From contig JAKABK010000088.1 in NCBI GenBank assembly GCA_021796905.1, forward strand, positions 1-7,217: a DNA stretch of 7,217 bases, in the 5' to 3' direction. Of this stretch, positions 1 to 5,226 are shown piece after piece. The notes below the pieces were generated by a model. The model had not been told where the DNA came from. It did not search any database and saw only the letters and a list, made by a program, of their open reading frames with translations. The stretch comes from Actinomycetes bacterium (GTDB taxonomy: Bacteria; Actinomycetota; Acidimicrobiia; Acidimicrobiales; Palsa-688). Made by a program: the position numbers and the translations under genes. Positions within the stretch are counted from its first letter, which is position 1. Every line of letters begins with the position of its first letter.

Positions 1-16
1 TCCCTGTCGCGGGCCG

Positions 17-37
17 CTCCGGGTCGTCGACCCGGGG
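17..37. terminator. GC-rich hairpin, possible transcription terminator
   Basis: A compact stem is centred on GTC: CCGGGTC at 19-25 pairs with GACCCGG at 29-35, and it extends by a wobble and a C-G pair to 17-37. No T-run follows on either strand, so this is not a classical intrinsic terminator, although such hairpins are common as terminators in high-GC actinobacteria. I recognise no gene between 1 and 144. The hairpin may belong to a gene left of the window or be a second stop for the toxin operon. Confidence 0.25.
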
Positions 38-112
38 CCGGGGACCCGGTGCCCGCAGGCGACGCGACGGTCCGCGCCGGGCGCGACGTGGGGGTGGCCG
101 GATCGGTACAGC

Positions 113-139
113 GCCGGCCGGTTCGGTTCGACGGCCGAC
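113..139 (-). terminator. Candidate terminator of the toxin-antitoxin operon
   Basis: Five bases past the toxin stop codon, in the direction of its transcription, an 8-bp stem (one wobble pair) can form between 132-139 and 113-120. The core is CGGCCG pairing with CGGCCG across an 11-nt loop. Its position directly after the last gene of the operon suits a terminator. There is no T-tract, so the call rests on position and stem strength only. Confidence 0.3.
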
Positions 140-144
140 CGTGG

Positions 145-474
145 TCAACATCCGATGGCGAAGCGTGCCGCGGCGCAGGCACGGCTCAGCTCCGGCGCCC
201 CGAGCCGGCCGACGTGGCGGACGAGGCTGTGCTTCGGGAGCGGCAGGATGTTGTCGAAGTTCGCCACGCAGGCCCGAGGGAAGCCCTGGGCCGGACCCAG
301 TGGGACCTCGGTGGGGATCTGCCTCACCCGGGTGGTCACCGGGGCCACCAGGACCGTGGTCAGCCGCGGCAGGACCGAGCTCCTGGTGACCACGACCACC
401 GGTCGTCGCTTGTCGCCGGGGACGTCGGCGAGCCAGACATCACCTCGCTCGGGTTGAGGCGCGCTCGCGCTCAT
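145..474 (-). CDS. mazF: MazF/PemK-family endoribonuclease toxin
   Basis: This is a predicted 109-residue cytoplasmic toxin of the MazF/PemK family, whose members cut mRNA or other RNA at short specific sequences and are held inactive by a partner antitoxin. The family signature is clear: GDVWLADV at residues 11-18 (first strand), RRPVVVVTR at 23-31, VLVAPVTTR at 41-49, the segment IPTEVPLG at 53-60, then CVANFDNI at 69-76 and a VGRL turn at 88-91. By alignment with Bacillus and E. coli MazF, the catalytic Arg and Thr should be R24 (before the conserved Pro) and T47. Both are present, so the toxin looks intact. Length is normal for the family. I start it at the ATG at 474 rather than at a start at 501: this ATG overlaps the antitoxin stop as ATGA, and the conserved fold begins right after it. 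The target sequence cannot be predicted. Confidence 0.9.
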   Translation of the reverse strand: MSASAPQPERGDVWLADVPGDKRRPVVVVTRSSVLPRLTTVLVAPVTTRVRQIPTEVPLGPAQGFPRACVANFDNILPLPKHSLVRHVGRLGAPELSRACAAARFAIGC

Positions 475-704
475 TCCTCGTCCCAGGGCAGGTCGGACCA
501 CACCTCCGGGTCGACGGACCCCACCGTCTCGTCGGCCTGGGGCAAGCGCGAGTAACCATCCGCGTGGAGTCGTTCCAGCTCGTCTTCGATGAGCGCCGTC
601 AGTCCCCGCTCGAGGACCTCCGAGACGCCCCTGAGCCCGGTCAGCTCCTTCGCCCGCTCGAGACGCGCCGGGTCGACTGTGGCTGAGATCTTCACCTTGG
701 CCAT
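471..704 (-). CDS. Antitoxin of the MazF-type module (ribbon-helix-helix-like)
   Basis: This is a 77-residue protein encoded directly upstream of the toxin and overlapping it by 4 bases. Residues 3-10 (KVKISATV) look like the single DNA-contacting strand of a ribbon-helix-helix fold. Two predicted helices follow at about 11-23 and 27-48, including the pattern VSEVLERGLTALIEDELERL. The C-terminal tail (about 50-77) is acidic and Trp-containing (EVWSDLPWDEE), as expected of the flexible segment that wraps around and blocks a MazF toxin. In this family the N-terminal part dimerises, binds the operon promoter and represses it. I chose the ATG at 704. An in-frame start at 836 adds 44 residues of low-complexity sequence with no relation to the fold. 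The ribosome site is weak. Function is inferred from fold, acidic tail and coupling to the toxin; the exact antitoxin family is not certain. Confidence 0.85.
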   Translation of the reverse strand: MAKVKISATVDPARLERAKELTGLRGVSEVLERGLTALIEDELERLHADGYSRLPQADETVGSVDPEVWSDLPWDEE

Positions 705-727
705 CGACGACCGGCTATCCCACCGTT

Positions 728-745
728 GGATTGACTCGAATCCTA
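728..745 (-). promoter_or_regulatory. Candidate promoter/operator of the toxin-antitoxin operon
   Basis: A local drop in GC content upstream of the antitoxin contains an inverted repeat, GGATT (728-732) and AATCC (739-743), with a 6-base spacer. On the minus strand a TAGGAT hexamer (740-745) matches the actinobacterial -10 pattern TANNNT and overlaps the repeat, which would place the transcript start about 28 nt before the antitoxin ATG. An autorepressor site overlapping the -10 would suit a ribbon-helix-helix antitoxin. No convincing -35 element is visible. Confidence 0.3.
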
Positions 746-902
746 CCCCAATGTGGGGGGCGGTCCCTCGGGCGTGGGCGCGGCCCGGGCAGTCTGCGAT
801 TGGCCGTCCGCAGCTTCGCGACGGGCTCGCCCCCATCGGCGACGGTGGGCATCCGGGGGGTCGCCCGGCTCCGTCCGGCCCGACTCCGGCCGGCCCGGCG
901 CC
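746..902. other. Intergenic region between the TetR gene and the antitoxin gene
   Basis: This stretch, extremely rich in G and C, separates two genes on the same strand. It shows no coding signal that I trust. It contains several short inverted repeats: CCCATC with GGTGGG near 834-849 (one wobble pair), and GGCCGG (888-893) pairing with CCGGCC (908-913), the latter straddling the TetR stop codon. Either could terminate the TetR transcript before it enters the toxin-antitoxin operon, but neither is followed by a T-run. Confidence 0.3.
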
Positions 903-1544
903 TCAGACCGGCCCGAGGGCGCGCAGGGCGGCGGCGACGATCTCCTCGCGTTCGGAGACCCCGAGGAGGTGGCGGTCGCCGCGCAGCAGCGCCTCGGCGG
1001 CCTGCTCGTCGGGGGGGGTGCCGGCCCCGGCGGCACGCCCCTTGACCGTCACGAACCCGGCCAGCTGGGCTGCGCCGATCGCCGCCCAGGCCCGCAGGTC
1101 ACCGGGTCGTCCGGGCCCGGCCGCGAGAGCAGCCGACAGGGCCCGGTGCAGCTCGGGGCGGTGGAGGTGGCGGGGGGCGCTCGGGTCCTCCGTCAGCGCC
1201 CGGATCAGCGCCGCCCGCCGGGAGAGGATGTCGACCAGCGTGCCGAGCAGCTCCGCCGCCGGCGGGGCGGGGCGGGCCTCGGCCCGGGCGACGAGCGCCT
1301 CGAGCTCGGCGACGATCGGCTCGGTGAGGGCGTCGAGGATCTCCTCCTTGGAACGGAAGTGGTAGTACAGCGCCGCCTTGGTCACCCCGACGGCCTCGGC
1401 GATGTCACGCACCGAGCTGCCGGCGTACCCCTGGCGGGCGAACAGCGCCAGGGCCGCGGCGAGGATCCGCTCCCGGGTGCGCCGACCGGCGTGGTCGTGC
1501 TCGTCGGCAGACCTGTCCTCGCCCGGGTTGGTCCCCTCGGTCAT
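903..1544 (-). CDS. TetR-family transcriptional repressor, divergent from MMPL transporter
   Basis: This 213-residue cytoplasmic DNA-binding protein has the standard TetR length. The N-terminal helix-turn-helix domain spans about residues 22-70: RERILAAALALFARQGY, then SVRDIAEAVGVTKAALYYHF as turn and recognition helix, then the typical RSKEEIL continuation. The remaining helices (about 75-213) form the variable ligand and dimerisation domain, so the inducer cannot be named. The gene is divergent from an MMPL transporter with a palindrome between them, which implies it represses the pump and itself until a ligand binds. I prefer the ATG at 1544 to the in-frame ATG at 1577. The latter lies inside the best -10 hexamer and abuts the operator, while the former leaves a short leader carrying GGAG, though 12 nt upstream. 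The first 20 residues are acidic and poorly conserved in appearance. Confidence 0.93.
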   Translation of the reverse strand: MTEGTNPGEDRSADEHDHAGRRTRERILAAALALFARQGYAGSSVRDIAEAVGVTKAALYYHFRSKEEILDALTEPIVAELEALVARAEARPAPPAAELLGTLVDILSRRAALIRALTEDPSAPRHLHRPELHRALSAALAAGPGRPGDLRAWAAIGAAQLAGFVTVKGRAAGAGTPPDEQAAEALLRGDRHLLGVSEREEIVAAALRALGPV

Positions 1545-1571
1545 CGCTGCGTCTTTCTCCAAGAGCTCCGG

Positions 1572-1581
1572 TAACATCTTA
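1572..1581. promoter_or_regulatory. Overlapping divergent -10 hexamers (TAACAT / TAAGAT)
   Basis: The 10-bp segment TAACATCTTA reads as TAACAT on the plus strand (1572-1577) and TAAGAT on the minus strand (1581-1576). Both fit the actinobacterial -10 pattern TANNNT. The minus-strand hexamer would start the TetR transcript about 25 nt before its ATG at 1544. The plus-strand hexamer would start the transporter transcript inside the adjacent palindrome. No clear -35 boxes are visible, so this is a candidate only. Confidence 0.35.
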
Positions 1582-1598
1582 CCGACCGATCGGTCAGT
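1581..1598. promoter_or_regulatory. TetR operator palindrome
   Basis: The site ACCGACCGATCGGTCAGT is an 18-bp palindrome with one mismatched base pair; its inner 12 bp, GACCGATCGGTC (1584-1595), is perfect. It lies in the gap between the divergent TetR and MMPL genes and resembles the GACCGNNCGGTC-type sites bound by many TetR-family repressors. It touches the candidate -10 hexamers, so a bound dimer would block both promoters. This supports repression of the transporter and autoregulation. Confidence 0.85.
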
Positions 1599-1625
1599 GC
1601 CCGATCCCTACTGCGGAGACCCCAG

Positions 1626-3806
1626 ATGTCTGCTCTCGCCCGCTGGTGCTTCCGGCACCGACGTACCGTCCTCGCCGTCTGGCTGATCGCCCTGGTGGCC
1701 TCCGGGGGCGCCGCCGCCCTCGCCAAGTCGGCCTACTCCAACAAGTTCAGCCTACCGAACACCCCTTCCGAGCAGGCGCTCACCATCCTCCAGCACCACT
1801 TCCGCCAGGCGGCGGGCGACGTCGACCAGATCGTGGTCCACACCACCGACGGCAAGCTGACCGGGGCCGACCGACCGGTGATCGCCGCGATGCTCACCCG
1901 GGTCTCCAAGCTCCCGACCGTCGTCTCGGTGGTCAGCCCCTACGCCGCCCCGGACCAGATCAGCCATTCGGGCACGATCGGCTTCGCCACCGTCACCTTC
2001 GACGCCCAGGCCACCAACCTCCCGAGAGCCGCGGTCGAGAAGGTCGTCACGACCGCCGAGGCGATCCGCCGACCGGGCCTGCAGGTCGGCCTCGGCGGCC
2101 AGGCGATCGAGTCGACCACCGTCAAGGAGGGGTCCAACGGCACCCCGCTCGGGATCCTGTTCGCCCTGATCGTCCTCGGCCTGGTCTTCGGGGCGCTGTT
2201 CGCCGCCCTGGTCCCGCTCGTCACCGCGCTCGTCGCGATCGGGACCGGGTACTCGCTCACCACCCTGCTCAGCCACGTGATCAGCATCGCCAGCTTCGCC
2301 CCGATCCTCGGGGTGCTGATCGGTCTCGGTGTCGGCGTCGACTACGCGCTGTTCATCATCACCCGCCACCGCAACGCGCTGCGGGCCGGCAAGGGCTTCG
2401 AGGAAGCCGCCGCGAACGCGGTCAACACCGCCGGGCGGGCGGTGTTCTTCGCCGGCATCACCGTCTGCATCGCCCTGCTCGGCCAGTTCGTGCTCGGCGT
2501 GTCGTTCCTCTACGGGGTGGCGATCTCGGCGACGGTGACCGTGGCGCTCACCATGCTCGCCTCGCTCACCCTCCTGCCGGCGCTGCTCGGCTTCTTCGGG
2601 CGGCGGGTGCTCAGCCGCCGGGAGCGGCACCGTCTCGAGGAGTCCGGACCGCTGCCCGAGCAGGTCGTCGGCGGCTGGTGGTACCGCTGGTCGCGCAGCC
2701 TGCAGGGGCGTCCGGTGCTCCCGGCGCTGGCCGCGCTGGCGGTGGTGGTCGTCGTCGGGATCCCGTTCCTGCACCTGCGCCTCGGCCTCGACGACGCCGG
2801 CACCGACCCGGTCGGCTCCACCACGAGGATCGCCTACGACCTGCTCGCCGAGGGTTTCGGGCCCGGGTTCAACGGTCCGCTCCAGCTCGTCGCGAACGTC
2901 GACTCGCCCGCGCAGGTCGCCGCCTTCACCCGGGTCGCCGACGAGGTCTCCCGCCAGCCGGGGGTGGTCCACGTCGCCCCCCACCCGGTCGTGAGCCCCG
3001 ACGGCAAGGCCGCTATCGCAGTGCTCTACCCGACCTCCTCCCCCCAGTCGGCGGCCACCGGGACCCTCCTGCACGACCTGCGCACCAAGGTCGTGCCCCC
3101 CGCCGAGGCCGGCAGCGGCCTGCGTGTGCTCGTCGGCGGGGCCACCGCCGAGCAGACCGATTTCGCCCACATCCTTTCTGCCAAGCTGCCGCAGTTCGTC
3201 GCGGTCGTCGTCGTGCTCGCCTTCATCCTCTTGATGCTCGTGTTCCGCAGCGTCTTGATCCCGCTCGTCGCGTCGATCATGAACCTGCTGTCGGTCGCCG
3301 CCGCGCTCGGGGTGATGACCGCGGTGTTCGAATGGGGATGGGGCGGGCCGCTGCTCGGGTTCCCCGGGACGGTACCGGTAGAGGTGTTCGTGCCGGTGAT
3401 CATGTTCTCGATCCTGTTCGGACTGTCGATGGACTACGAGGTGTTCCTCGTCTCGCGCATGTACGAGGAGTGGCGCTCCACGGAGGACAACGCCCGGGCG
3501 GTGAGCCTCGGCCAGGCCGAGACCGGCCGGGTGATCACCGCCGCGGCCTGCATCATGATCCTCGTGTTCCTGTCGTTCCTGCTCGGCGGCAGCGTGATCA
3601 TCGAGCAGTTCGGTGTCGGTCTCGCCGCGGCGATCGCAATCGACGCCTTCGTCGTGCGCACCGTGCTGGTCCCGGCGGTGATGCACCTGGTCGGCCGGGC
3701 CAACTGGTGGCTGCCGGGCTGGCTCGACCGTCGACTGCCGCACCTCGCGGTCGAGGTCCCCGACGAGCCGACCGTCCCCCTCGAGCCGGCAGGCACCTCC
3801 GCCTGA
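1626..3806 (+). CDS. MMPL/RND-family membrane transporter
   Basis: This is a 726-residue inner-membrane transporter of the MMPL branch of the RND superfamily, a group that exports lipids, siderophores, polyketides or drugs using the proton gradient. The layout is complete. TM1 is at about 14-34, followed by an extracytoplasmic porter domain (35-173) and TM2-6 (about 174-325). A cytoplasmic basic linker (326-362) precedes TM7 (364-384), a second porter domain (385-521) and TM8-12 (about 522-688). The two proton-relay motifs are intact: GVDYALF with D239-Y240 in TM4 and SMDYEVF with D603-Y604 in TM10, matching the Asp-Tyr pairs known from MmpL3. Length suits actinobacterial MMPL proteins and there is no frameshift. 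The start at 1626 has a good ribosome site (GGAG at 1615-1618, 7-nt spacing). Control by the divergent TetR repressor is likely. The substrate is unknown; no lipid or polyketide genes are nearby to suggest one. Confidence 0.95.
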   Translation: MSALARWCFRHRRTVLAVWLIALVASGGAAALAKSAYSNKFSLPNTPSEQALTILQHHFRQAAGDVDQIVVHTTDGKLTGADRPVIAAMLTRVSKLPTVVSVVSPYAAPDQISHSGTIGFATVTFDAQATNLPRAAVEKVVTTAEAIRRPGLQVGLGGQAIESTTVKEGSNGTPLGILFALIVLGLVFGALFAALVPLVTALVAIGTGYSLTTLLSHVISIASFAPILGVLIGLGVGVDYALFIITRHRNALRAGKGFEEAAANAVNTAGRAVFFAGITVCIALLGQFVLGVSFLYGVAISATVTVALTMLASLTLLPALLGFFGRRVLSRRERHRLEESGPLPEQVVGGWWYRWSRSLQGRPVLPALAALAVVVVVGIPFLHLRLGLDDAGTDPVGSTTRIAYDLLAEGFGPGFNGPLQLVANVDSPAQVAAFTRVADEVSRQPGVVHVAPHPVVSPDGKAAIAVLYPTSSPQSAATGTLLHDLRTKVVPPAEAGSGLRVLVGGATAEQTDFAHILSAKLPQFVAVVVVLAFILLMLVFRSVLIPLVASIMNLLSVAAALGVMTAVFEWGWGGPLLGFPGTVPVEVFVPVIMFSILFGLSMDYEVFLVSRMYEEWRSTEDNARAVSLGQAETGRVITAAACIMILVFLSFLLGGSVIIEQFGVGLAAAIAIDAFVVRTVLVPAVMHLVGRANWWLPGWLDRRLPHLAVEVPDEPTVPLEPAGTSA

Positions 3807-3881
3807 GGCCCCGCCGGCCGGCACCTGCACTGGGGCCCGGCCGGCCGCCGGCACCTCCGCAGACCCCGGCCGGCCGGCACC
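3784..3881 (+). repeat. Four degenerate direct repeats around GGCACC at the gene junction
   Basis: GGCACC, mostly preceded by GCCGGC-type sequence, occurs at 3792, 3820, 3850 and 3876, giving a period of about 26-30 bp. The fullest copies are GCCGGCCGGCACC at 3813-3825 and 3869-3881. The first copy lies inside the last codons of the transporter (encoding the ...AGTSA end) and the others lie in the 85-bp non-coding gap. The CCGGCCGG cores are self-complementary, so the array can also fold into alternative hairpins. Confidence 0.6.
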
Positions 3882-3897
3882 CCTGCGGGCCTCAGGC
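3801..3897. terminator. Bidirectional terminator between convergent genes
   Basis: A perfect 11-bp inverted repeat, GCCTGAGGCCC (3801-3811) and GGGCCTCAGGC (3887-3897), brackets the gap between the transporter and the convergent membrane-protein gene. Each arm contains the stop codon of the gene that enters it (TGA at 3804-3806 plus strand, and 3894-3892 minus strand). The 75-nt interior is rich in CCGGCCGG palindromes that can form further stems. No T-run is present, which is normal for high-GC terminators. Position between converging genes and symmetry support a two-way terminator. Confidence 0.6.
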
Positions 3898-5022
3898 CCT
3901 GGTGGTGGCGAGGCGGTGGGCGACGGCGGGGCTGAGCCCGACGACGCCGTAGATGTTCTCGATGTAGGCGGTCATCTTCGCCGGGTCGCAGCCGGCGGCG
4001 TCGCGGGCGGTGGTGTAGGTCGCCCGGAAGCTGTAGCGGCCGGTGCCGGTCAGGGGGGCGAAGCGCCCGGTGCCGTCGATGACCTCGAAGGTGCCGACCT
4101 GGGAGATGGTCCCGACACAGGTGGCGGTATCGAAACGACTGGTGGGGTGCCCGGAGCTGTGGTCGATGCGGAACCCGCCGCCGGCGAAGCTGGCGCCGTC
4201 GATCGCCCGCCCGGGGTGCTCGACCCCGCCGGCGTCGACGACCCCGGTGATGATGATCGAACCGGGCCCGTCCGGGCTGGTCGAGGCGACCTGGAAGACC
4301 TCGGTGTCCTTCGACCACGCCGGTCCCCGACCCCAGCCCGGCCCGGCGTGACCGGCCCAGGGGCCGTGACCGAACGGTCCCCAACCGCCGGGAGCGAACC
4401 CGGCGGGCGGGCCGAAAGGTCCGCCGGCGGGCGGCCCGAGGGTCGAGGCGGACGAGGCGCCGGTCAACGCGGCGAGCGCACCGCCGGCGACGACCGCGAC
4501 CACCGCTATCACGGCGGCGGCGCGTGACAGCCCGCTCCAGCGGCGCCCCTCGGCACCGGCGCTGCGGGTCCCGGCGCCGGACGTGACGGAGGCGTCGGCG
4601 CGCAGCTGGGGGATGACCGCGGCGCCGACCGCGAGGTGCAGTCCGACCAGGGCGGCCATCGCGGTCGCGGTCGCGGCGGTGGTGAGCGGCAGGGCGAGGC
4701 TCGCGACCAGGACGCCGACGGCGAGGGCGCTCCAGGTCCGCCGCGGGCGGGTGGAGAGGCGCTCGAGGATCTCGAGGCTCGCCCAACCCGCGAGACCGGC
4801 GAGCACGGCGGCCCCGACCACCGGGCCGACCCCGACCACCTGGGTGATCGACGGTCCGAAGTGCACGTCGAGGCGTGCCCCGGCGGCGGGCACCTCGAGC
4901 GCCCAGACGGCGGCGGCGGCGGCCGGGGCGGTGACGGCGGCGAGGGCACGTCGGCCTAGGCGGGACCGGGTGGTACCGGTCGGGGGGTGCTGGCGGGTGG
5001 GGGTGGGGTCGAAGACCGGCAT
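3892..5022 (-). CDS. DUF6069-like membrane protein fused to an extracellular beta-rich domain
   Basis: This is a 376-residue protein of unknown function. Residues about 24-140 hold four hydrophobic segments (about 25-43, 64-86, 96-116, 119-140). Their pattern, including GWASLEILER and LVGLHLAVGAAVIPQLR, I recognise as DUF6069-like, a small actinobacterial membrane family of about 130-150 residues. Here a fifth helix (167-187) follows, then a linker rich in Gly, Pro, Trp, Phe and His (about 195-236), then a beta-rich domain (about 240-365). That domain has alternating hydrophobic strands, a GTGRFAPLTGTGRYSF turn (317-332) and two cysteines (C302, C345) that could form a disulfide. Basic loops at 87-97 and 141-166 put the C-terminal domain outside the cell. 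It faintly resembles allene-oxide-cyclase-barrel or dirigent-like domains, but that is a guess. The start is well supported by AGGAGG (5034-5029), 6 nt upstream. The gene is divergent from the two-component system, which may regulate it. Confidence 0.85.
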   Translation of the reverse strand: MPVFDPTPTRQHPPTGTTRSRLGRRALAAVTAPAAAAAVWALEVPAAGARLDVHFGPSITQVVGVGPVVGAAVLAGLAGWASLEILERLSTRPRRTWSALAVGVLVASLALPLTTAATATAMAALVGLHLAVGAAVIPQLRADASVTSGAGTRSAGAEGRRWSGLSRAAAVIAVVAVVAGGALAALTGASSASTLGPPAGGPFGPPAGFAPGGWGPFGHGPWAGHAGPGWGRGPAWSKDTEVFQVASTSPDGPGSIIITGVVDAGGVEHPGRAIDGASFAGGGFRIDHSSGHPTSRFDTATCVGTISQVGTFEVIDGTGRFAPLTGTGRYSFRATYTTARDAAGCDPAKMTAYIENIYGVVGLSPAVAHRLATTRA

Positions 5023-5134
5023 CGGGTGCCTCCTGGCAGGTTGTAGGCGTCAGCGGGGGTCGCAACGCCGCTGGTGAGCATCGGGCACGTACCGCTCGTC
5101 GCGCATCGGCCGGTCGGTGTCGGTCGCGCTGCAC

Positions 5135-5162
5135 CCCCAGGGCTGTCGGCTACTCCCCAGGG
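5135..5162 (+). promoter_or_regulatory. Paired CCCCAGGG boxes, 20-bp spacing
   Basis: CCCCAGGG occurs at 5135-5142 and again at 5155-5162, exactly 20 bp apart, so both copies face the same side of the DNA helix. Each has the dyad core CCC-CA-GGG, and the second extends to CTCCC-CA-GGGAG (5153-5164). Paired short dyads two helical turns apart are a plausible site for a dimeric regulator such as the adjacent NarL-type protein. The assignment is inference. Confidence 0.4.
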
Positions 5163-5213
5163 AGCACACCCGCCGGCCTCCCGCCGGCCGACGCCGGAGG
5201 CGGTCTCCGGGCG

Positions 5214-5219
5214 TACCCT
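5214..5219 (+). promoter_or_regulatory. -10 element of the kinase operon (leaderless start)
   Basis: TACCCT fits the actinobacterial -10 pattern TANNNT and ends 7 nt before the ATG at 5227, where transcription would start. No Shine-Dalgarno sequence precedes that ATG (the intervening bases are pyrimidine-rich), so the mRNA is probably leaderless, as is common in actinobacteria. Confidence 0.5.
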
Positions 5220-5226
5220 TCCCCCA

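Larger units (their letters stand above)
5023..5226. promoter_or_regulatory. Divergent control region between membrane-protein gene and kinase gene
   Basis: This 204-bp region separates two divergent genes. It holds the strong ribosome site of the minus-strand gene (5029-5034), two copies of CCCCAGGG (5135-5142 and 5155-5162), two copies of CCGCCGGCC 11 bp apart (5170-5178 and 5181-5189), and a 6-bp inverted repeat GCCTCC/GGAGGC (5176-5181 with 5196-5201) just upstream of the kinase -10 element. The concentration of repeats suggests regulator binding. I found no convincing promoter for the minus-strand gene. Confidence 0.5.

Noticed and set aside
49..555. A plus-strand frame opposite the toxin-antitoxin genes
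   Set aside because: The composition is that of a shadow frame, and the minus strand encodes a clear MazF fold and its partner.
705..836. Longer antitoxin starting at 836
   Set aside because: The extra 44 residues look non-coding, and the candidate promoter and inverted repeat would fall inside the gene. The RHH-like fold starts at the ATG at 704.
1545..1577. TetR start at the upstream ATG (1577)
   Set aside because: This ATG overlaps the best -10 hexamer, has no ribosome site and adds residues outside the TetR fold. The ATG at 1544 fits better, though a leaderless longer form cannot be fully excluded.
1752..3854. A 700-codon open frame on the minus strand opposite the transporter
   Set aside because: The translation is a His/Asp/Glu/Arg/Gly-rich low-complexity product typical of the antisense frame of a high-GC gene. 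The plus strand encodes a complete MMPL transporter with all its motifs.
1646..3952. A 768-codon plus-strand frame overlapping the transporter
   Set aside because: It is an Arg/Pro/Gly-rich shadow frame with no recognisable fold, fully inside and past a well-supported gene.
3434..5134. A 566-codon minus-strand frame across the convergent junction
   Set aside because: It is Arg/Pro-rich, overlaps two supported genes in another frame and has no ribosome site or family signature.
5135..5201. Repeats here as a CRISPR-like or mobile-element end
   Set aside because: There are only two short copies of each motif, with no regular spacers, terminal inverted repeats, target duplication or transposase. 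A regulatory reading is simpler.
5074..5226. Kinase start at an upstream in-frame start codon (5074)
   Set aside because: The added 51 residues are Pro/Arg-rich without family resemblance and would cover the whole divergent control region and the -10 element.
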